A DNA stretch of 64,000 nucleotides from Kitasatospora azatica KCTC 9699 (GCF_000744785.1 NZ_JQMO01000003.1:3472001-3536000), one strand, 5' to 3'; positions 50,180 to 62,839 are shown, counted from the stretch's first letter. The notes: generated from the sequence alone by a model not told the origin. Program-made: numbers and translations.

Positions 50180-51381
50180 CGCTCTTCGATCCCTGGTCAG
50201 CGGACTTCATCGCACACCCGTACGAGGCGTACGCGGAGCTGCGCGCCACCTCCCCGGTGCACTTCCACGAGCCGACCGGGCAGTGGCTGGTGTCGCGGTA
50301 CGAGGACGTCAGCGCGCTGCTGCGGGACCGGCGGCTGGGGCGGACCTACACCCATCGCTTCAGCCACGAGGAGTTCGGGCAGACCCCGCCCGACCCGGCG
50401 CACGAGCCGTTCCACACGCTCAACAGCAACGGCCTGCTCGACCTGGAGGCGCCGGACCACACCCGGATCCGACGCCTGGTGGCGAAGGCGTTCACACCGC
50501 GGATGGTCGAAGGGCTGCGGCCGACCGTGGCCCGGCTGGCGGACGAGTTGGTGAGCGGGCTGCTCGAGGAGGGCGGCGGCGATCTGATCGCCGCCGTCGC
50601 CGAGCCGCTGCCGGTGGCGGTGATCGCCGAGATGCTCGGCGTGCCGACCGCCGACCGGGGGCTGTTGCGCCCCTGGTCGGCCGCGATCACCGGGATGTTC
50701 GAGCTCAACCCCTCGGCCGAGGTGGCCAAGCGCGCGGTGGACGCCAGCGTCGAATTCTCCGACTACCTGCGCGCGCTGATCCGGGAACGGCGGGCCGCGC
50801 CCGGGAACGACCTGATCTCCGCACTGATCGCCGCCCAGGAGGACGGCGACGCGCTCAGCGAGCAGGAGATGGTCTCCACCTGCGTGCTGCTGCTCAACGC
50901 CGGCCACGAGGCGACCGTCAACACCACCGGCAACGGCTGGTGGGCGCTCTTCCGCAACCCCGACCAGCTGGCCCTGCTGCGCTCCGATGTCGATGCCCAT
51001 CTCGCCACCGCGGTCGAGGAGTTGATGCGCTACGACACCCCGCTGCAGATGTTCGAGCGCTGGGTGCTCGAGGACATCGAGGTGGCCGGCGTGTCGATCC
51101 CGCGCGGCAGCGAACTCGCCCTGCTGTTCGGCTCGGCCAACCGGGACGGAGCTCGCTTCACCGACCCCGACCGCCTCGACGTCACCCGCGCCGACAATCC
51201 GCACATCACCTTCGGTGCCGGCATCCACTTCTGCCTCGGCGCCCCTCTGGCCCGGCTCGAACTCACCGAGTCCTACGGCGCGTTGCTGCGCCGGGCGCCC
51301 CATCTGACGCTGCTGCGCGAGCCCGACTGGCAACCGGGCTACGTGATCCGCGGCCTGACCGAACTCCTGGTGACCACATGA
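50176..51381 (+). CDS. Cytochrome P450
   Basis: A 401-residue soluble P450 with I-helix NAGHEATVN, ExxR region and haem segment FGAGIHFCLG with Cys353. It overlaps the sirtuin gene by 4 bases and the glycohydrolase gene by 4 bases. No ferredoxin or reductase gene is next to it. Substrate unknown; its location inside an NAD/ADP-ribose operon is unusual. Confidence 0.93.
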   Translation: MTLFDPWSADFIAHPYEAYAELRATSPVHFHEPTGQWLVSRYEDVSALLRDRRLGRTYTHRFSHEEFGQTPPDPAHEPFHTLNSNGLLDLEAPDHTRIRRLVAKAFTPRMVEGLRPTVARLADELVSGLLEEGGGDLIAAVAEPLPVAVIAEMLGVPTADRGLLRPWSAAITGMFELNPSAEVAKRAVDASVEFSDYLRALIRERRAAPGNDLISALIAAQEDGDALSEQEMVSTCVLLLNAGHEATVNTTGNGWWALFRNPDQLALLRSDVDAHLATAVEELMRYDTPLQMFERWVLEDIEVAGVSIPRGSELALLFGSANRDGARFTDPDRLDVTRADNPHITFGAGIHFCLGAPLARLELTESYGALLRRAPHLTLLREPDWQPGYVIRGLTELLVTT

Positions 51382-52376
51382 AGCGCGCTACCGGCGCCCT
51401 GCTCGGCCTCGCGATCGGCGACGCGATGGGCTTTCCGACCGAGTTCCAGACCGTCTCGATGATTGCCCGCAGTCACCCGGACTGGCGTCAACTCCCGCTG
51501 CCCAAGAAGGCGTTCGTCACCGATGACACCCAGATGACGCTCGCTCTGGCGCGCGGGCTGCGCACCGCACTGGAGCGCGGCCCGTTGGCTCCGCTGCGGA
51601 TGGAGCGGCCGGTGCGCGAGGAGTTCGTCGAGTGGTGGCGCTCCCCGGAGAACAACCGGGCCCCCGGGCGCACCTGCATGACCGCCTGCCACCTGCTCAG
51701 CAAGCCCGACCGCCGCTGGCAGGAAGCCAGCCAGATCGGCTCCAAGGGCTGCGGCGCCAATATGCGAGTCGCCCCGCTGGGTCTGATCCGCGAATTGACG
51801 GAGCATCAAGTCGCCGGTGCTGCCCAGCTCCAGTCCGCGCTCACGCACGGACACCCCACCGCGCTGGCCGCCAGTGAACTCACCGCCTTCACCGTCCGGT
51901 GGCTCACCGAGGGCGCCCGACCCGCCGAGCTCCCCGGGCTGCTGCGCGCCCACGCCCTGGCCAACCGCACCCGCTACGACGCCGGCTGGCTCGGCGACCT
52001 GGCCGAGCTGGCCCACGACCGCTCGCGCGAGGAGTTCATCGCCCGTGGCTGGGACGAGTGCCTGGGCGTTCTGGACCGCCTCGAGGCCGCGCTCGCCGCG
52101 CCGGACCGGGAGGCGGACCCCTGCCTGGCCACCGGCGAGGGCTGGATCGCGGAGGAGGCCTTCGCCACCGCGCTGCTCTGCTTCCTGCTCTTCCCCGACG
52201 ACCCGGTGCTCGCGGTCCGCCGCGCCGCCTACTCCTCGGGCGACTCCGACTCCCTGGCCTGCCTGGCCGGCGCCTTCGCCGGTGCCTACCACGGCGCCGA
52301 CGCCTGGCCGGCCGAGTGGACCGCCGGGATCGAGTACCGCGAGGAGCTCCTCGCCTTCGGATCCCTCTGGGACTGA
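51378..52376 (+). CDS. ADP-ribosylglycohydrolase family protein
   Basis: A 332-residue DraG/ARH-type hydrolase with GLAIGDAMGFP, the metal-site TDDTQM (Asp49, Asp50) and the C-terminal SGDSDS with Asp289 and Asp291. It would remove ADP-ribose from protein or from ADP-ribosylated metabolites. ATG overlaps the P450 stop (ATGA at 51378), completing a coupled three-gene unit. Ends 8 bases before the convergent DUF2786 gene. Confidence 0.9.
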   Translation: MKRATGALLGLAIGDAMGFPTEFQTVSMIARSHPDWRQLPLPKKAFVTDDTQMTLALARGLRTALERGPLAPLRMERPVREEFVEWWRSPENNRAPGRTCMTACHLLSKPDRRWQEASQIGSKGCGANMRVAPLGLIRELTEHQVAGAAQLQSALTHGHPTALAASELTAFTVRWLTEGARPAELPGLLRAHALANRTRYDAGWLGDLAELAHDRSREEFIARGWDECLGVLDRLEAALAAPDREADPCLATGEGWIAEEAFATALLCFLLFPDDPVLAVRRAAYSSGDSDSLACLAGAFAGAYHGADAWPAEWTAGIEYREELLAFGSLWD

Positions 52377-52384
52377 GAGCCGGT

Positions 52385-53695
52385 CTAGCGCCGCTTCTCC
52401 ACTCGGCCGCGGCTGTGCAGCGCCGCGCGGTCGGCGGCGGCCCGGCCGGCGGCCCAGCCCTCGCCGTCGCTGACCCGGACCCGCTGCGAGGTGAGCTTGG
52501 GGAACATCCGGTCGGTCGCCGAGTCCACCGCCTCCTCGCGGGCGGCCAGCGCCGGCAGCAGCCGCTCGTCCGGCTGCAGCTGCTCCGCGGTGCCGTCCTC
52601 GCGCAGGTGGCGGCCGGCGGCGGCCTCGCGGGTGGTGCGCTCGGTCGCCTCGGTGAGCCGCTCGCGGATCCGCGCCGCGTAGGAGACCAGGAAGGACTGC
52701 CGGAAGGCCCGGGTGCGGGATGCCCCGTCCAGGTGCTGGCGGCTGCCGGCCCGCTGCATCGCCGCGGTGGCCTGCACCAGCAGCGAGGTGTACAGCAGCT
52801 CCACGGCGTCCAGGTCCGAGTCGAAGCCGATCACGGTGCAGAAGGAGAACTCCTTCGCCCAGACCACCCGGCACCGGTTCGCCGCCGCGACCGCGTCCAG
52901 CAGCATCGCCTTGGGCCCCTCGTACGGGTTCTCCACCCCGATCCGCACCGAGCCCGGCACACCGGCCGACTGCCCGGCCTGCCCGGCCGCCAGCAGCGCC
53001 TCGTCGATGCTGTGCTGGGCCATCAGCTGCTGCGCCTTCTCGGTCAGCGCCTCGGCCTCCTGCGGGAACTCGGTGGACTCCGCCTTCGCCAGCAGGGCCC
53101 GGATCCGGGACAGCATCCGCGGCTCGCCGGGCACCGGCACGGTGGCCCGGTGCTCGACCGGGCGGGCGCCCGGCGCCGGACCGACCGGGGCGATCGCCGG
53201 CAGCCGGGCCAGCAGCGGCAGCAGCTCGAGCGCGACGGTGGCCAGCGCGAAGCGGTCCAGCCGGTGCCGTTCGGCGAAGGCCGGCAGGAACCCGTCCTCG
53301 AGACCGCTCCCGTGCCCGTCGCCCGCCCACCAGATCTCGGCGGCCAGTTCGCGCAGCTGCTCGTGCCAGCGGCGGTCCAGCGCGGCGGGGGAGTGGCGGC
53401 GCGCCTCGGCGGCCACCAGGTCGACCAGCAGGGCGAGGTGCACCGGTGCCAGGTCGCGGCGGACCAGCCGGGCCAGGTCGGCCGGCCGCCAGCCGCGGGC
53501 CCAGAGCGAGTCGAGCGAGCGGTCGGCCAGCACCAGCAGCGACCGGCTCGCGGTCGGCCACCGGTCGGCGGAGGCGGCGAGCACCGAGGCCCCGTCGTCC
53601 ACCGCCCGGTCGGCCCGCTTGGGCGGCGCGCCCAGCACTGTGCCGAGCGCACGTTCCCACAACTCGACCATCGGTCCGACCTCATCAGTGCTCAC
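52385..53695 (-). CDS. DUF2786-domain protein
   Basis: A 436-residue protein with a GTG start at 53695 (VSTDEVGP). The middle segment LSRIRALLAKAESTEFPQEA plus KAQQLMAQHSID is the DUF2786 signature. A basic, Ala/Leu-rich C-terminal helical region ends in RGRVEKRR. Function unknown. It is convergent with the glycohydrolase and divergent from the DUF1707 gene. An internal ATG at 53671 is a possible alternative start. Confidence 0.8.
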   Translation of the reverse strand: MSTDEVGPMVELWERALGTVLGAPPKRADRAVDDGASVLAASADRWPTASRSLLVLADRSLDSLWARGWRPADLARLVRRDLAPVHLALLVDLVAAEARRHSPAALDRRWHEQLRELAAEIWWAGDGHGSGLEDGFLPAFAERHRLDRFALATVALELLPLLARLPAIAPVGPAPGARPVEHRATVPVPGEPRMLSRIRALLAKAESTEFPQEAEALTEKAQQLMAQHSIDEALLAAGQAGQSAGVPGSVRIGVENPYEGPKAMLLDAVAAANRCRVVWAKEFSFCTVIGFDSDLDAVELLYTSLLVQATAAMQRAGSRQHLDGASRTRAFRQSFLVSYAARIRERLTEATERTTREAAAGRHLREDGTAEQLQPDERLLPALAAREEAVDSATDRMFPKLTSQRVRVSDGEGWAAGRAAADRAALHSRGRVEKRR

Positions 53696-53810
53696 TCGGC
53701 AATGATGCCGGAGCCCGGAAGCGGGCATGATGAGTCCGTGCGGCCGAACCGGAACCCGTGAGCGGGTGCGGATCGTCCTAACCATCGACAGCACTAGGGG
53801 AGGAGTCCGG

Positions 53811-54398
53811 ATGGGTGACGTGCAGCCGTGGCCCGGGAGCGGGCACCCCGGGTATCCCGCGCAGCAGGCCCAGCCGATGGCCGCCCAGGCCCAGCCGATG
53901 GCCCAGATGCGCGCCGCCCACACCGACCGCGACCGGACGGTGGATGTGCTCAAGGCCGCCTACGCCGAGGGCCGGCTCTCCGCCGAGGAGTACTCGGACC
54001 GCTTCGACGCCGCCAACCGCGCCCAGACCTACGGCCAGCTGGCCCAGCTGGTCGCCGACCTGCCGGCCGGCCCGGTCGTCACTCCGATGGCCGCACCGAT
54101 GGCCGCGCCGATGGCGATGCCGGTGCCGCCCACCTTCCTGCCGCCGACCCGCCCGGCGCCCAACAACGGCCTGGCGATCTCCGCCCTGGTCTTCGGCCTG
54201 CTCTGCGTGCCCAGCGTCGGCACCCTGGCCATCCCCGCCGTGGTCACCGGCCACCTCGCCCGCCGTCAGATCCGCCAGACGAAGGAGAGCGGTGACGGGA
54301 TGGCGACCTTCGGGTTGGTTCTGGGTTACCTTTCGCTGGCCGGCTGGTCGCTCCTGCTGCTGCTCGGCGCCGTCGCCTTCAGCGCTCACGGCGGCTGA
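53811..54398 (+). CDS. DUF1707 + DUF4190 membrane protein
   Basis: A 195-residue protein with ATG at 53811 after GGGGAGGAG. A Pro/Gln/Met-rich start is followed by the DUF1707 segment HTDRDRTVDVLKAAYAEGRLS-type with SAEEYSDRFDAA, then a Pro/Met linker and two membrane helices of DUF4190 type (NNGLAISALVFGLL and FGLVLGYLSLAGW). Such proteins are common in actinomycetes and of unknown role. It precedes rpsL. Confidence 0.82.
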   Translation: MGDVQPWPGSGHPGYPAQQAQPMAAQAQPMAQMRAAHTDRDRTVDVLKAAYAEGRLSAEEYSDRFDAANRAQTYGQLAQLVADLPAGPVVTPMAAPMAAPMAMPVPPTFLPPTRPAPNNGLAISALVFGLLCVPSVGTLAIPAVVTGHLARRQIRQTKESGDGMATFGLVLGYLSLAGWSLLLLLGAVAFSAHGG

Positions 54399-54488
54399 CC
54401 CGACCCGCGCGACCGCGGTTCGGGCCGACCGTGCGGGCGGCTGGAGATTTTCCCGATTGACGCCACGACCTGCGGTGTCTCATTTGTT

Positions 54489-54517
54489 TTGACCGCGCCC
54501 GATGCGCTAGGTACGCT
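54489..54517 (+). promoter_or_regulatory. rpsL (str operon) promoter
   Basis: TTGACC at 54489-54494 and TACGCT at 54512-54517 are spaced by 17 bp, a strong vegetative-type promoter. The transcript would start near 54523. Confidence 0.7.
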
Positions 54518-54761
54518 CTGACCTTGTGCCTGGGGTGTCCCCGGGTCCTTGTGCGTGCAAGCACACCGGCAGCCGCAGTGGCGTGGTTCAACCCGCTCTG
54601 CCCGCGCCGTCGCTGTGCATCAGCCCATGGGATTCCGCGAGATTCCTCCCCTGACGGGGCCCAACACACCCGACCGCGTGGGTCGGTGTGAGCTGGGAAA
54701 ACGCGTGGGAACACCGCAGGTTAGTTTCACCCAGCCTTGGCACACAGAAAACGGAGAAACG
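54518..54761 (+). other. rpsL leader (about 240 bases)
   Basis: A long untranslated leader between the promoter and the GTG at 54762. No gene is supported; several short stems can be drawn, but no U-tract terminator is present. Conserved length of this leader suggests a translational control role, as in other str operons. Confidence 0.45.
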
Positions 54762-55133
54762 GTGCCTACGATCCAGCAGCTGGTCCGGAAGGGCCGGCAG
54801 GACAAGGTCGAGAAGAACAAGACGCCCGCGCTGAAGGGCTCGCCCCAGCGCCGCGGCGTCTGCACGCGTGTGTACACGACCACCCCGAAGAAGCCGAACT
54901 CGGCGCTTCGTAAGGTCGCCCGTGTGCGCCTCACCAGCGGGATCGAGGTCACCGCTTACATCCCCGGCGAGGGCCACAACCTGCAGGAGCACTCCATCGT
55001 GCTCGTGCGCGGCGGTCGTGTGAAGGACCTTCCTGGTGTCCGCTACAAGATCATCCGCGGCTCCCTTGACACCCAGGGTGTCAAGAACCGCAAGCAGGCC
55101 CGCAGCCGCTACGGCGCCAAGAAGGAGAAGTAA
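54762..55133 (+). CDS. rpsL: Ribosomal protein S12
   Basis: A 123-residue S12, GTG start at 54762. TTTPKKPNSALRK with Lys43 and GGRVKDLPG with Lys88 are the wild-type, streptomycin-sensitive residues. First gene of the str operon. Confidence 0.98.
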   Translation: MPTIQQLVRKGRQDKVEKNKTPALKGSPQRRGVCTRVYTTTPKKPNSALRKVARVRLTSGIEVTAYIPGEGHNLQEHSIVLVRGGRVKDLPGVRYKIIRGSLDTQGVKNRKQARSRYGAKKEK

Positions 55134-55135
55134 GA

Positions 55136-55606
55136 ATGCCTCGTAAGGGCCCCGCCCCGAAGCGCCCGGTCATCATCGACCCGGTTTACGGCTCCCCGCT
55201 GGTGACCTCGCTGGTCAACAAGATCCTGCTGCACGGCAAGCGCTCCACCGCCGAGCGCATCGTCTACGGCGCCCTCGAGGGCGTCCGTGAGAAGACCGGC
55301 TCGGACCCCGTCGTGACGCTGAAGCGCGCGCTGGAGAACGTCAAGCCGGCCCTCGAGGTCAAGTCCCGCCGTGTCGGTGGCGCGACCTACCAGGTTCCGG
55401 TCGAGGTCCGTCCGGGCCGCGCCAGCACCCTGGCGCTGCGCTGGATGGTCGGCTACTCCCGCGCCCGTCGCGAGAAGACCATGACCGAGCGTCTGATGAA
55501 CGAGATCCTCGACGCCAGCAACGGCCTGGGCGCTTCCGTGAAGCGTCGCGAGGACACCCACAAGATGGCCGAGTCCAACAAGGCCTTCGCGCACTACCGC
55601 TGGTAG
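55136..55606 (+). CDS. rpsG: Ribosomal protein S7
   Basis: A 156-residue S7 starting 2 bases after rpsL. PRKGPAPKR, ERIVYGALEGV and the C-terminal FAHYRW are family features. It nucleates assembly of the 30S head. Confidence 0.98.
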   Translation: MPRKGPAPKRPVIIDPVYGSPLVTSLVNKILLHGKRSTAERIVYGALEGVREKTGSDPVVTLKRALENVKPALEVKSRRVGGATYQVPVEVRPGRASTLALRWMVGYSRARREKTMTERLMNEILDASNGLGASVKRREDTHKMAESNKAFAHYRW

Positions 55607-55645
55607 TCCGAACCCCGTCACTAGACAGAGAGAGAACGAGCCACC

Positions 55646-57751
<2,106 letters not shown>

Positions 57752-57802
57752 GGTCCGGACAATCCGGATCTACCGCAAGCCTTAGGCTTTATGGAGGCAA
57801 AC

Positions 57803-57831
57803 CCGGCGGGGTCGTACCCCGACCCCGCCGG
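57803..57831 (+). other. Hairpin in the fusA-tuf gap
   Basis: CCGGCGGGGTC at 57803-57813 pairs with GACCCCGCCGG at 57821-57831 around a 7-base loop. No T-tract follows. It may modulate read-through so tuf can be expressed separately from fusA. Confidence 0.6.
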
Positions 57832-57947
57832 TACCTCCGCCCCCATCCGCGGGACGGCATGGGGTGCTACCAGCACCCCGTACCCAAACCCGATCAAAGA
57901 CCAACTGACGTCGTACGGCGTACAGAACTGTCCTCAGGAGGACTGCA

Positions 57948-59141
<1,194 letters not shown>

Positions 59142-59176
59142 TTGATGATCTGACCTGCCTGCTCCACAGGCTTGGA

Positions 59177-59218
59177 GGGGCCTCGGAACCCGTTCGCGAG
59201 AACGGGTTCCGGGGCCCC
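59177..59218 (+). terminator. tuf terminator
   Basis: GGGGCCTCGGAACCCGTTC pairs with GAACGGGTTCCGGGGCCCC (small internal mismatch) around GCGA, followed by a TTTG tail. Strong end of the str operon. Confidence 0.88.
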
Positions 59219-59222
59219 TTTG

Positions 59223-59695
59223 CCGTGCCGCGCAAGGAGTGTGACGAGGAATCAGCGCGCCTACCCTGGGCTGATTGGCGTCAAACGCCTCTGATATGGC
59301 AAGATAGCCAAGTTGCTCGGTTGAGTTGCCGATGCTGCGCGCCTCCCGCCGGGAGGACCGGAAGCGAGTCCCAAGTACTCGTCGTTCCCGTGATGGCCGT
59401 TCATATCTCCACGGACTGTATGTGGGGGTAGTGGTGTGTAAGCGACACCGCGGCAGCTGCGGGGCGGACGTACGGGAATCTTCCGGGAAGCGTGGGCGGG
59501 GCCTCGACCCGGCGTCCATGGGTGCAATGCCGACCCGGTTCCCCCTGAAGAGGGTTCGTCCCTTTTCTTAAGCCCAGGCGCGACACGCCCGAGCGCGTGG
59601 ACCGGCGGGAATCATCCAGGGCGCCACCGGACCAAGCCACCCGGCGGAATCCGGCCGCAGAAGCAGCAGACGACACAAAGGACTACTGAGTAGCC
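59223..59695 (+). other. 473-base tuf-rpsJ gap, S10 operon promoter region
   Basis: No gene is supported. It contains a GGCGTCAAACGCC hairpin near 59277-59289, TGGCAAGATAGCCA near 59297-59312, and CCTCCCGCCGGGAGG at about 59343-59357, plus a TTTTCTTAAG near 59566. The S10 operon promoter should lie here; no single -35/-10 pair stands out. A leader upstream of rpsJ may bind L4 as in other bacteria, but this is not visible. Confidence 0.4.
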
Positions 59696-60004
59696 ATGGC
59701 GGGACAGAAGATCCGCATCCGGCTCAAGGCCTACGACCACGAGGTGATTGACTCCTCGGCGAAGAAGATCGTCGAGACCGTCATTCGCACTGGTGCGCAG
59801 GTCGCGGGCCCGGTGCCGCTGCCCACTGAGAAGAACGTTTACTGCGTCATCCGCTCGCCGCACAAGTACAAGGACTCGCGCGAGCACTTCGAGATGCGCA
59901 CTCACAAGCGTCTGATCGACATCCTCGACCCGACCCCGAAGACCGTTGACTCGCTGATGCGCCTCGACCTTCCGGCCGGCGTCGACATCGAGATCAAGCT
60001 CTGA
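59696..60004 (+). CDS. rpsJ: Ribosomal protein S10
   Basis: A 102-residue S10 beginning MAGQKIRIRLKAYDHEVID, with the C-terminal RLDLPAGVDIEIKL. ATG at 59696, first gene of the S10 operon; also the NusB partner in antitermination. Confidence 0.98.
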   Translation: MAGQKIRIRLKAYDHEVIDSSAKKIVETVIRTGAQVAGPVPLPTEKNVYCVIRSPHKYKDSREHFEMRTHKRLIDILDPTPKTVDSLMRLDLPAGVDIEIKL

Positions 60005-60018
60005 GAGGCGCGACGAAG

Positions 60019-60663
60019 ATGGCAAAGCAGATTAAGGGCATCCTGGGCGAGAAGCTCGGCATGACCCAGGTCTGGGACGAGAACAACCGGATCGTTCCGG
60101 TGACCGTCGTCAAGGCCGGGCCCAATGTCGTGACCCAGATCCACACCGCTGACAGCACCGGCTACGACGCCGTGCAGATCGGCTTCGGCGAGATCGACCC
60201 CCGCAAGGTGAACAAGCCCCTCGCGGGCCACTTCGCCAAGGCCGGTGTCACCCCGCGCCGCCACCTGGTCGAGCTGCGTACCTCGGACGCGTCCGAGTAC
60301 ACGCTGGGCCAGGAGATCACCGCTGAGCTGTTCGAGGCGGGTGTCAAGGTCGACGTGACCGGCACCTCCAAGGGCAAGGGCTTCGCCGGTGTCATGAAGC
60401 GTCACAACTTCAAGGGCCTCGGCGCCGGTCACGGCGTGCAGCGCAAGCACCGTTCGCCCGGCTCGATCGGTGGCTGCGCCACCCCGGGTCGTGTGTTCAA
60501 GGGCCTGAAGATGGCCGGCCGGATGGGCCACGAGCGCGTGACCACCCAGAACCTGACCGTGCACGCGGTTGACGCGGAGAAGGGTCTGCTCCTGATCAAG
60601 GGTGCGATCCCGGGCCCGAACGGCGGCCTCGTCCTCGTCCGCACCGCGGCGAAGGGGCTGTGA
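60019..60663 (+). CDS. rplC: Ribosomal protein L3
   Basis: A 214-residue L3 (GILGEKLGMTQVW, RHNFKGLGAGHGVQRKHR, GSIGGCATPGRVFKG). ATG 15 bases after rpsJ. Large-subunit assembly protein near the peptidyl-transferase centre. Confidence 0.98.
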   Translation: MAKQIKGILGEKLGMTQVWDENNRIVPVTVVKAGPNVVTQIHTADSTGYDAVQIGFGEIDPRKVNKPLAGHFAKAGVTPRRHLVELRTSDASEYTLGQEITAELFEAGVKVDVTGTSKGKGFAGVMKRHNFKGLGAGHGVQRKHRSPGSIGGCATPGRVFKGLKMAGRMGHERVTTQNLTVHAVDAEKGLLLIKGAIPGPNGGLVLVRTAAKGL

Positions 60664-60668
60664 AGGAT

Positions 60669-61346
60669 ATGAGCACCATTGACATCCTGTCGCCCTCCGG
60701 CGACAAGGCCGGCAGCCTCGAGCTGCCGGGCGAGATCTTCGACGCCAAGGTCAGCGTTCCGCTGATGCACCAGGTCGTTGTGGCGCAGCTCGCTGCGGCC
60801 CGTCAGGGCACCCACAAGGTCAAGACCCGCGGCGAGGTCCGAGGCGGCGGCCGCAAGCCGTACCGCCAGAAGGGCACCGGCCGGGCTCGTCAGGGCTCGA
60901 CCCGTGCGCCGCAGTTCGCCGGCGGTGGCGTCGTGCACGGTCCCGTGCCGCGCGACTACTCGCAGCGGACCCCGAAGAAGATGATCGCCGCCGCCCTGCG
61001 CAGCGCGCTCACCGACCGGGCCCGCCACGAGCGGATTCACGTCATCACCGGCGTGACCGCGACCGAGACGCCGTCGACCAAGGCCGCCAAGGGCCTGTTC
61101 GGCAAGATCACCGAGCGCAAGAACATCCTCCTCGTCGTCGAGCGTGCCGACGAGCTGGGTCTGAAGAGCGCCCGCAACCTGCCGAACGTGCACATCCTGG
61201 ACGCCGGTCAGCTGAACACCTACGACGTGCTCGTCTCCGACGATGTGGTCTTCACCCAGGCTGCTTTCGAGCGCTTCGTGGCGGGTCCCGCCGCGTCCGC
61301 CAAGGCTGTGGCTGCTGAGGGCGAGCTCGAAGGGAGCGCCGCCTGA
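60669..61346 (+). CDS. rplD: Ribosomal protein L4
   Basis: A 225-residue L4 beginning MSTIDILSPSGDKAGS. The conserved VKTRGEVRGGGRKPYRQKGTGRARQGSTR basic segment (seen in two parts) lines the exit tunnel. A GTG at 60660 would add three residues. Last base of its stop overlaps rplW. Confidence 0.97.
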   Translation: MSTIDILSPSGDKAGSLELPGEIFDAKVSVPLMHQVVVAQLAAARQGTHKVKTRGEVRGGGRKPYRQKGTGRARQGSTRAPQFAGGGVVHGPVPRDYSQRTPKKMIAAALRSALTDRARHERIHVITGVTATETPSTKAAKGLFGKITERKNILLVVERADELGLKSARNLPNVHILDAGQLNTYDVLVSDDVVFTQAAFERFVAGPAASAKAVAAEGELEGSAA

Positions 61347-61666
61347 TGGCTGCAGACATCACGAGCAAGACGTTCACGGACCCCCGTGACGTCCTGGTGA
61401 AGCCGGTCATCTCCGAGAAGAGCTACGCGCTCCTCGACGAGAACAAGTACACGTTCGTCGTGTCGCCCGGTGCCAACAAGACCCAGATCAAGCAGGCCGT
61501 CGAGGCGGTCTTCTCGGTCAAGGTCGAGTCCGTCAACACGCTCAACCGTCAGGGCAAGCGCAAGCGCTCCAAGACGGGCTTTGGCAAGCGCAAGGACACC
61601 AAGCGCGCCATCGTGACGCTGGCTGAGGGCAACCGCATCGACATCTTCGGTGGTCCGGTCTCCTAA
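61346..61666 (+). CDS. rplW: Ribosomal protein L23
   Basis: A 106-residue L23 (DPRDVLVKPVISEKSYALL, RKRSKTGFGKR). Sits at the tunnel exit and binds trigger factor and SRP. Its ATG overlaps the L4 stop by one base. Confidence 0.97.
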   Translation: MAADITSKTFTDPRDVLVKPVISEKSYALLDENKYTFVVSPGANKTQIKQAVEAVFSVKVESVNTLNRQGKRKRSKTGFGKRKDTKRAIVTLAEGNRIDIFGGPVS

Positions 61667-61709
61667 CGGGGATCGTGATCGTCGATAAGGACGAGGACGA
61701 GAGAGCCAA

Positions 61710-62546
61710 ATGGGCATCCGCAAGTACAAGCCGACTACGCCGGGCCGTCGCGGCTCCAGCGTGGCCGACTTCGTAGAGATCACGCGGTCCACGCCGGAGA
61801 AGTCGCTGGTTCGCCCCCTGCACAGCAAGGGCGGCCGTAACAACGCCGGTCGTATCACCGCTCGCCACCAGGGTGGCGGACACAAGCGCGCCTACCGCGT
61901 GATCGACTTCCGTCGTCACGACAAGGACGGCGTGCCGGCCAAGGTCGCGCACATCGAGTACGACCCCAACCGCACTGCGCGCATCGCGCTCCTGCACTAC
62001 GCGGACGGCGAGAAGCGCTACATCATCGCGCCGCGCGGCGTCGCGCAGGGTGACCGGATCGAGAACGGCCCGACGGCCGACATCAAGCCGGGCAACAACC
62101 TGCCGCTGCGCAACATCCCGGTCGGTACCACCATTCACGCGGTGGAGCTGCGTCCCGGTGGCGGTGCCAAGATGGCCCGCTCCGCCGGTTCCGGCATTCA
62201 GCTGCTCGCCCGTGAGGGTCGCATGGCGCACCTGCGCATGCCCTCCGGTGAGATCCGCCTGGTCGACGTGCGCTGCCGCGCCACCGTCGGCGAGGTCGGC
62301 AACGCCGAGCAGTCGAACATCAACTGGGGCAAGGCCGGCCGTATGCGCTGGAAGGGCGTCCGCCCGACCGTGCGTGGTGTGGCCATGAACCCGATCGACC
62401 ACCCGCACGGTGGTGGTGAGGGTAAGACCTCTGGTGGTCGCCACCCGGTTTCGCCGTGGGGCCAGAAGGAGGGTCGCACCCGTAAGCCCGGCAAGGCTTC
62501 GGACGCCCTCATCGTGCGCCGCCGCAAGACCAACAAGAAGCGCTAG
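61710..62546 (+). CDS. rplB: Ribosomal protein L2
   Basis: A 278-residue L2 (GIRKYKPTTPGRRG, GGRNNAGRIT, AMNPIDHPHGGGEG with the conserved His). Binds the peptidyl-transferase region of 23S rRNA. Confidence 0.98.
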   Translation: MGIRKYKPTTPGRRGSSVADFVEITRSTPEKSLVRPLHSKGGRNNAGRITARHQGGGHKRAYRVIDFRRHDKDGVPAKVAHIEYDPNRTARIALLHYADGEKRYIIAPRGVAQGDRIENGPTADIKPGNNLPLRNIPVGTTIHAVELRPGGGAKMARSAGSGIQLLAREGRMAHLRMPSGEIRLVDVRCRATVGEVGNAEQSNINWGKAGRMRWKGVRPTVRGVAMNPIDHPHGGGEGKTSGGRHPVSPWGQKEGRTRKPGKASDALIVRRRKTNKKR

Positions 62547-62557
62547 GAGCAGGTCAG

Positions 62558-62839
62558 ATGCCGCGCAGTCTCAAGAAGGGCCCCTTCATCGACGGCCACC
62601 TCATCAAGAAGGTGGACGCGCAGAACGAGGCGGGTACCCAGAACGTCATCAAGACCTGGTCCCGTCGCTCCGTGATCAGCCCGAGCATGCTCGGTCACAC
62701 GATCGCGGTTCACGATGGTCGCAAGCACGTCCCGGTGTTCGTCACCGAGTCGATGGTCGGCCACAAGCTCGGCGAGTTCGCGCCGACGCGCACCTTCCGC
62801 GGCCACGTCAAGGACGACCGCAAGTCGAAGCGTCGCTAG
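62558..62839 (+). CDS. rpsS: Ribosomal protein S19
   Basis: A 93-residue S19 (PRSLKKGPFIDGHLIKKV, ...TWSRRSVISPSMLGHTI). ATG 11 bases after rplB. Confidence 0.98.
   Translation: MPRSLKKGPFIDGHLIKKVDAQNEAGTQNVIKTWSRRSVISPSMLGHTIAVHDGRKHVPVFVTESMVGHKLGEFAPTRTFRGHVKDDRKSKRR

Noticed and set aside
52385..53695. Longer start for the DUF2786 protein (up to 53953)
   Set aside because: The extra frame overlaps the divergent DUF1707 gene and lacks a supported start; the GTG at 53695 begins a clean N-terminus.
54762..55133. Streptomycin-resistant S12
   Set aside because: Lys43 and Lys88 are the wild-type residues.
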